Source: Bacillota bacterium
Lineage (GTDB): Bacteria > Bacillota > Clostridia > Oscillospirales > Acutalibacteraceae
Direction: 5' to 3'
Assembly (NCBI GenBank): GCA_023460155.1
Contig: JAEWRF010000047.1
Coordinates: 1 to 6,209, forward strand
DNA: 6,209 nt
The notes below the pieces were generated by a model. The model was not told the DNA's origin and made no database searches. It saw only the letters and a program-made list of their open reading frames with translations. The translations under genes and the position numbers were made by a program. This document shows positions 5,432-6,209 of the stretch, piece by piece (within the stretch, counting starts at the first letter, position 1; each line of letters begins with the position of its first letter).

Positions 5432-6209
5432 GCTTTCACCGCCTTTGAACGTTCCTCAACCGGGATATAATCGGTATCACAGCCAAAATAGCGGGGGCCG
5501 ACCAATTCAAGGCCCTTTTCGCACCGCCACATCTCAAAGCACGGGAGGCCGACGACGAAGACGCGTTTCCCGTATTTCATCGCGTCGGTCGTGACGGGAA
5601 TAAAGGTTTCAGTGTCTACCAGGCAGATCAGGTCCGGCACGGTAGCGACAATTTTCCCGTCAACCGCCGCGGTGAGGTTTTCGTTCTGGAATTCGACGGT
5701 GGCCGTCCGGCCTTTAAAGTCCCCAAGGCCTTCGAGAACCGCTTTGCCGAAATTGAACGCTCCCCGCGTTTCGCGGAGCACGTCGGAGATTTTTCCCTGG
5801 AACAGCCGGTAGCCGCCGGTGGCCTTGTAAAACGCTTCTTCGGGGCTGCCCGACGCGGCGCTTTTCAGAGTCCGGATGGCTTTGCCGAGGGCTTCGCTCC
5901 GGGTGATGATGTTCTTGACCGCGTATTCCTTAAGCTGTCTGCCTTCCATCGCGTAGAGGCAGACGGATACGCTGCCGCCGCAGCTCATGGTCACGGCGCG
6001 GGCAAGCTCCTCCGTCCACTTGTTCGTGATGGTGTCAAAAATGGCGCAGTTTCCCTTTTCATCGGTGAGCGCCATGGGCGTCGCTTTCATTCCGCCGATC
6101 GTGAAGGTTACCATCTGCAGTTCCGGGAACGCACGGCCCATTCCGTCCGCGTCCACCATGGGCATGCCGAGACGCGCACAGGCGGCGATCGGAAGCATGC
6201 TGTTCACAC
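5428..6209 (-). CDS. DUF917 / S-methyl-thiohydantoin desulfurase-type protein, N-terminus outside window
   Basis: 259 residues of the C-terminal part are visible. The first in-window full codon is GTG (6205-6207), read here as an internal Val of a V-N-S-M-L-P segment, because family members carry roughly 100 residues before it. Landmarks are the strongly conserved VDADGMGRAFPEL (18-30, window numbering), a CGGS turn (76-79), and a C-terminal domain from about residue 90 with PDLICLVDTETFIPV (191-205) and GCDTDYIPVEE near the end. DUF917 has been renamed after S-methyl-thiohydantoin desulfurase activity in one member, but most members, including this one, have no assigned substrate. The gene overlaps the downstream hydantoinase-family gene by 4 bases, so the two are co-translated and probably act in one pathway. 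The promoter and further operon genes must lie to the right of the window. Confidence 0.9.
   Translation of the reverse strand, partial: VNSMLPIAACARLGMPMVDADGMGRAFPELQMVTFTIGGMKATPMALTDEKGNCAIFDTITNKWTEELARAVTMSCGGSVSVCLYAMEGRQLKEYAVKNIITRSEALGKAIRTLKSAASGSPEEAFYKATGGYRLFQGKISDVLRETRGAFNFGKAVLEGLGDFKGRTATVEFQNENLTAAVDGKIVATVPDLICLVDTETFIPVTTDAMKYGKRVFVVGLPCFEMWRCEKGLELVGPRYFGCDTDYIPVEERSKAVKA

Overview
The window looks like a chromosomal segment of a Bacillota (Firmicutes) bacterium, most likely a class Clostridia member of intermediate GC. The reasons are the strong AGGAGG ribosome binding sites, a PadR regulator coupled to an HAAS-domain membrane protein, classical intrinsic terminators, and a clostridial-type membrane-anchored S33-like hydrolase. 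The genus cannot be fixed from the sequence. No RNA gene, insertion sequence, phage gene or CRISPR array is visible.

Layout. (1) Positions 1-410 hold the 3' end of an ABC-2 type transporter permease on the + strand, closed by a very long terminator hairpin (421-469). (2) Positions 480-622 hold a near-consensus extended -10 promoter and a cluster of short palindromes that are candidate PadR operators. (3) Positions 623-2515 form a tight three-gene + strand operon: a PadR repressor with a TTG start, an HAAS-domain protein with two two-helix membrane repeats, and a protein made almost only of six more copies of the same repeat. The genes overlap by 4 and 8 bases. (4) Positions 2505-3731 encode a membrane-anchored alpha/beta hydrolase. 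Its open frame overlaps the previous gene by 11 bases, but a probable terminator (2525-2556) lies inside its first codons, so its true start is unclear. (5) A hairpin at 3802-3838 separates the convergent halves. (6) Positions 3875-6209 on the - strand hold a hydantoinase/oxoprolinase family protein preceded, with a 4-base overlap, by a DUF917 (S-methyl-thiohydantoin desulfurase-type) protein whose N-terminus lies outside the window.

How the genes may work together. PadR regulators commonly repress their own operon and a neighbouring membrane function, and HAAS-domain proteins are recurrent PadR partners. Here the partner is a pair of membrane proteins carrying eight copies of one repeat in total. 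Each copy keeps an Asn, a Trp, usually a Pro, and a W-W-P triplet at invariant spacing. I do not recognise a characterised family for the six-repeat protein, and this PadR-HAAS-repeat module is the most interesting part of the window. The - strand pair is probably the end of a catabolic operon for a cyclic amide (hydantoin, oxoproline or thiohydantoin-like) compound, functionally unrelated to the left half.
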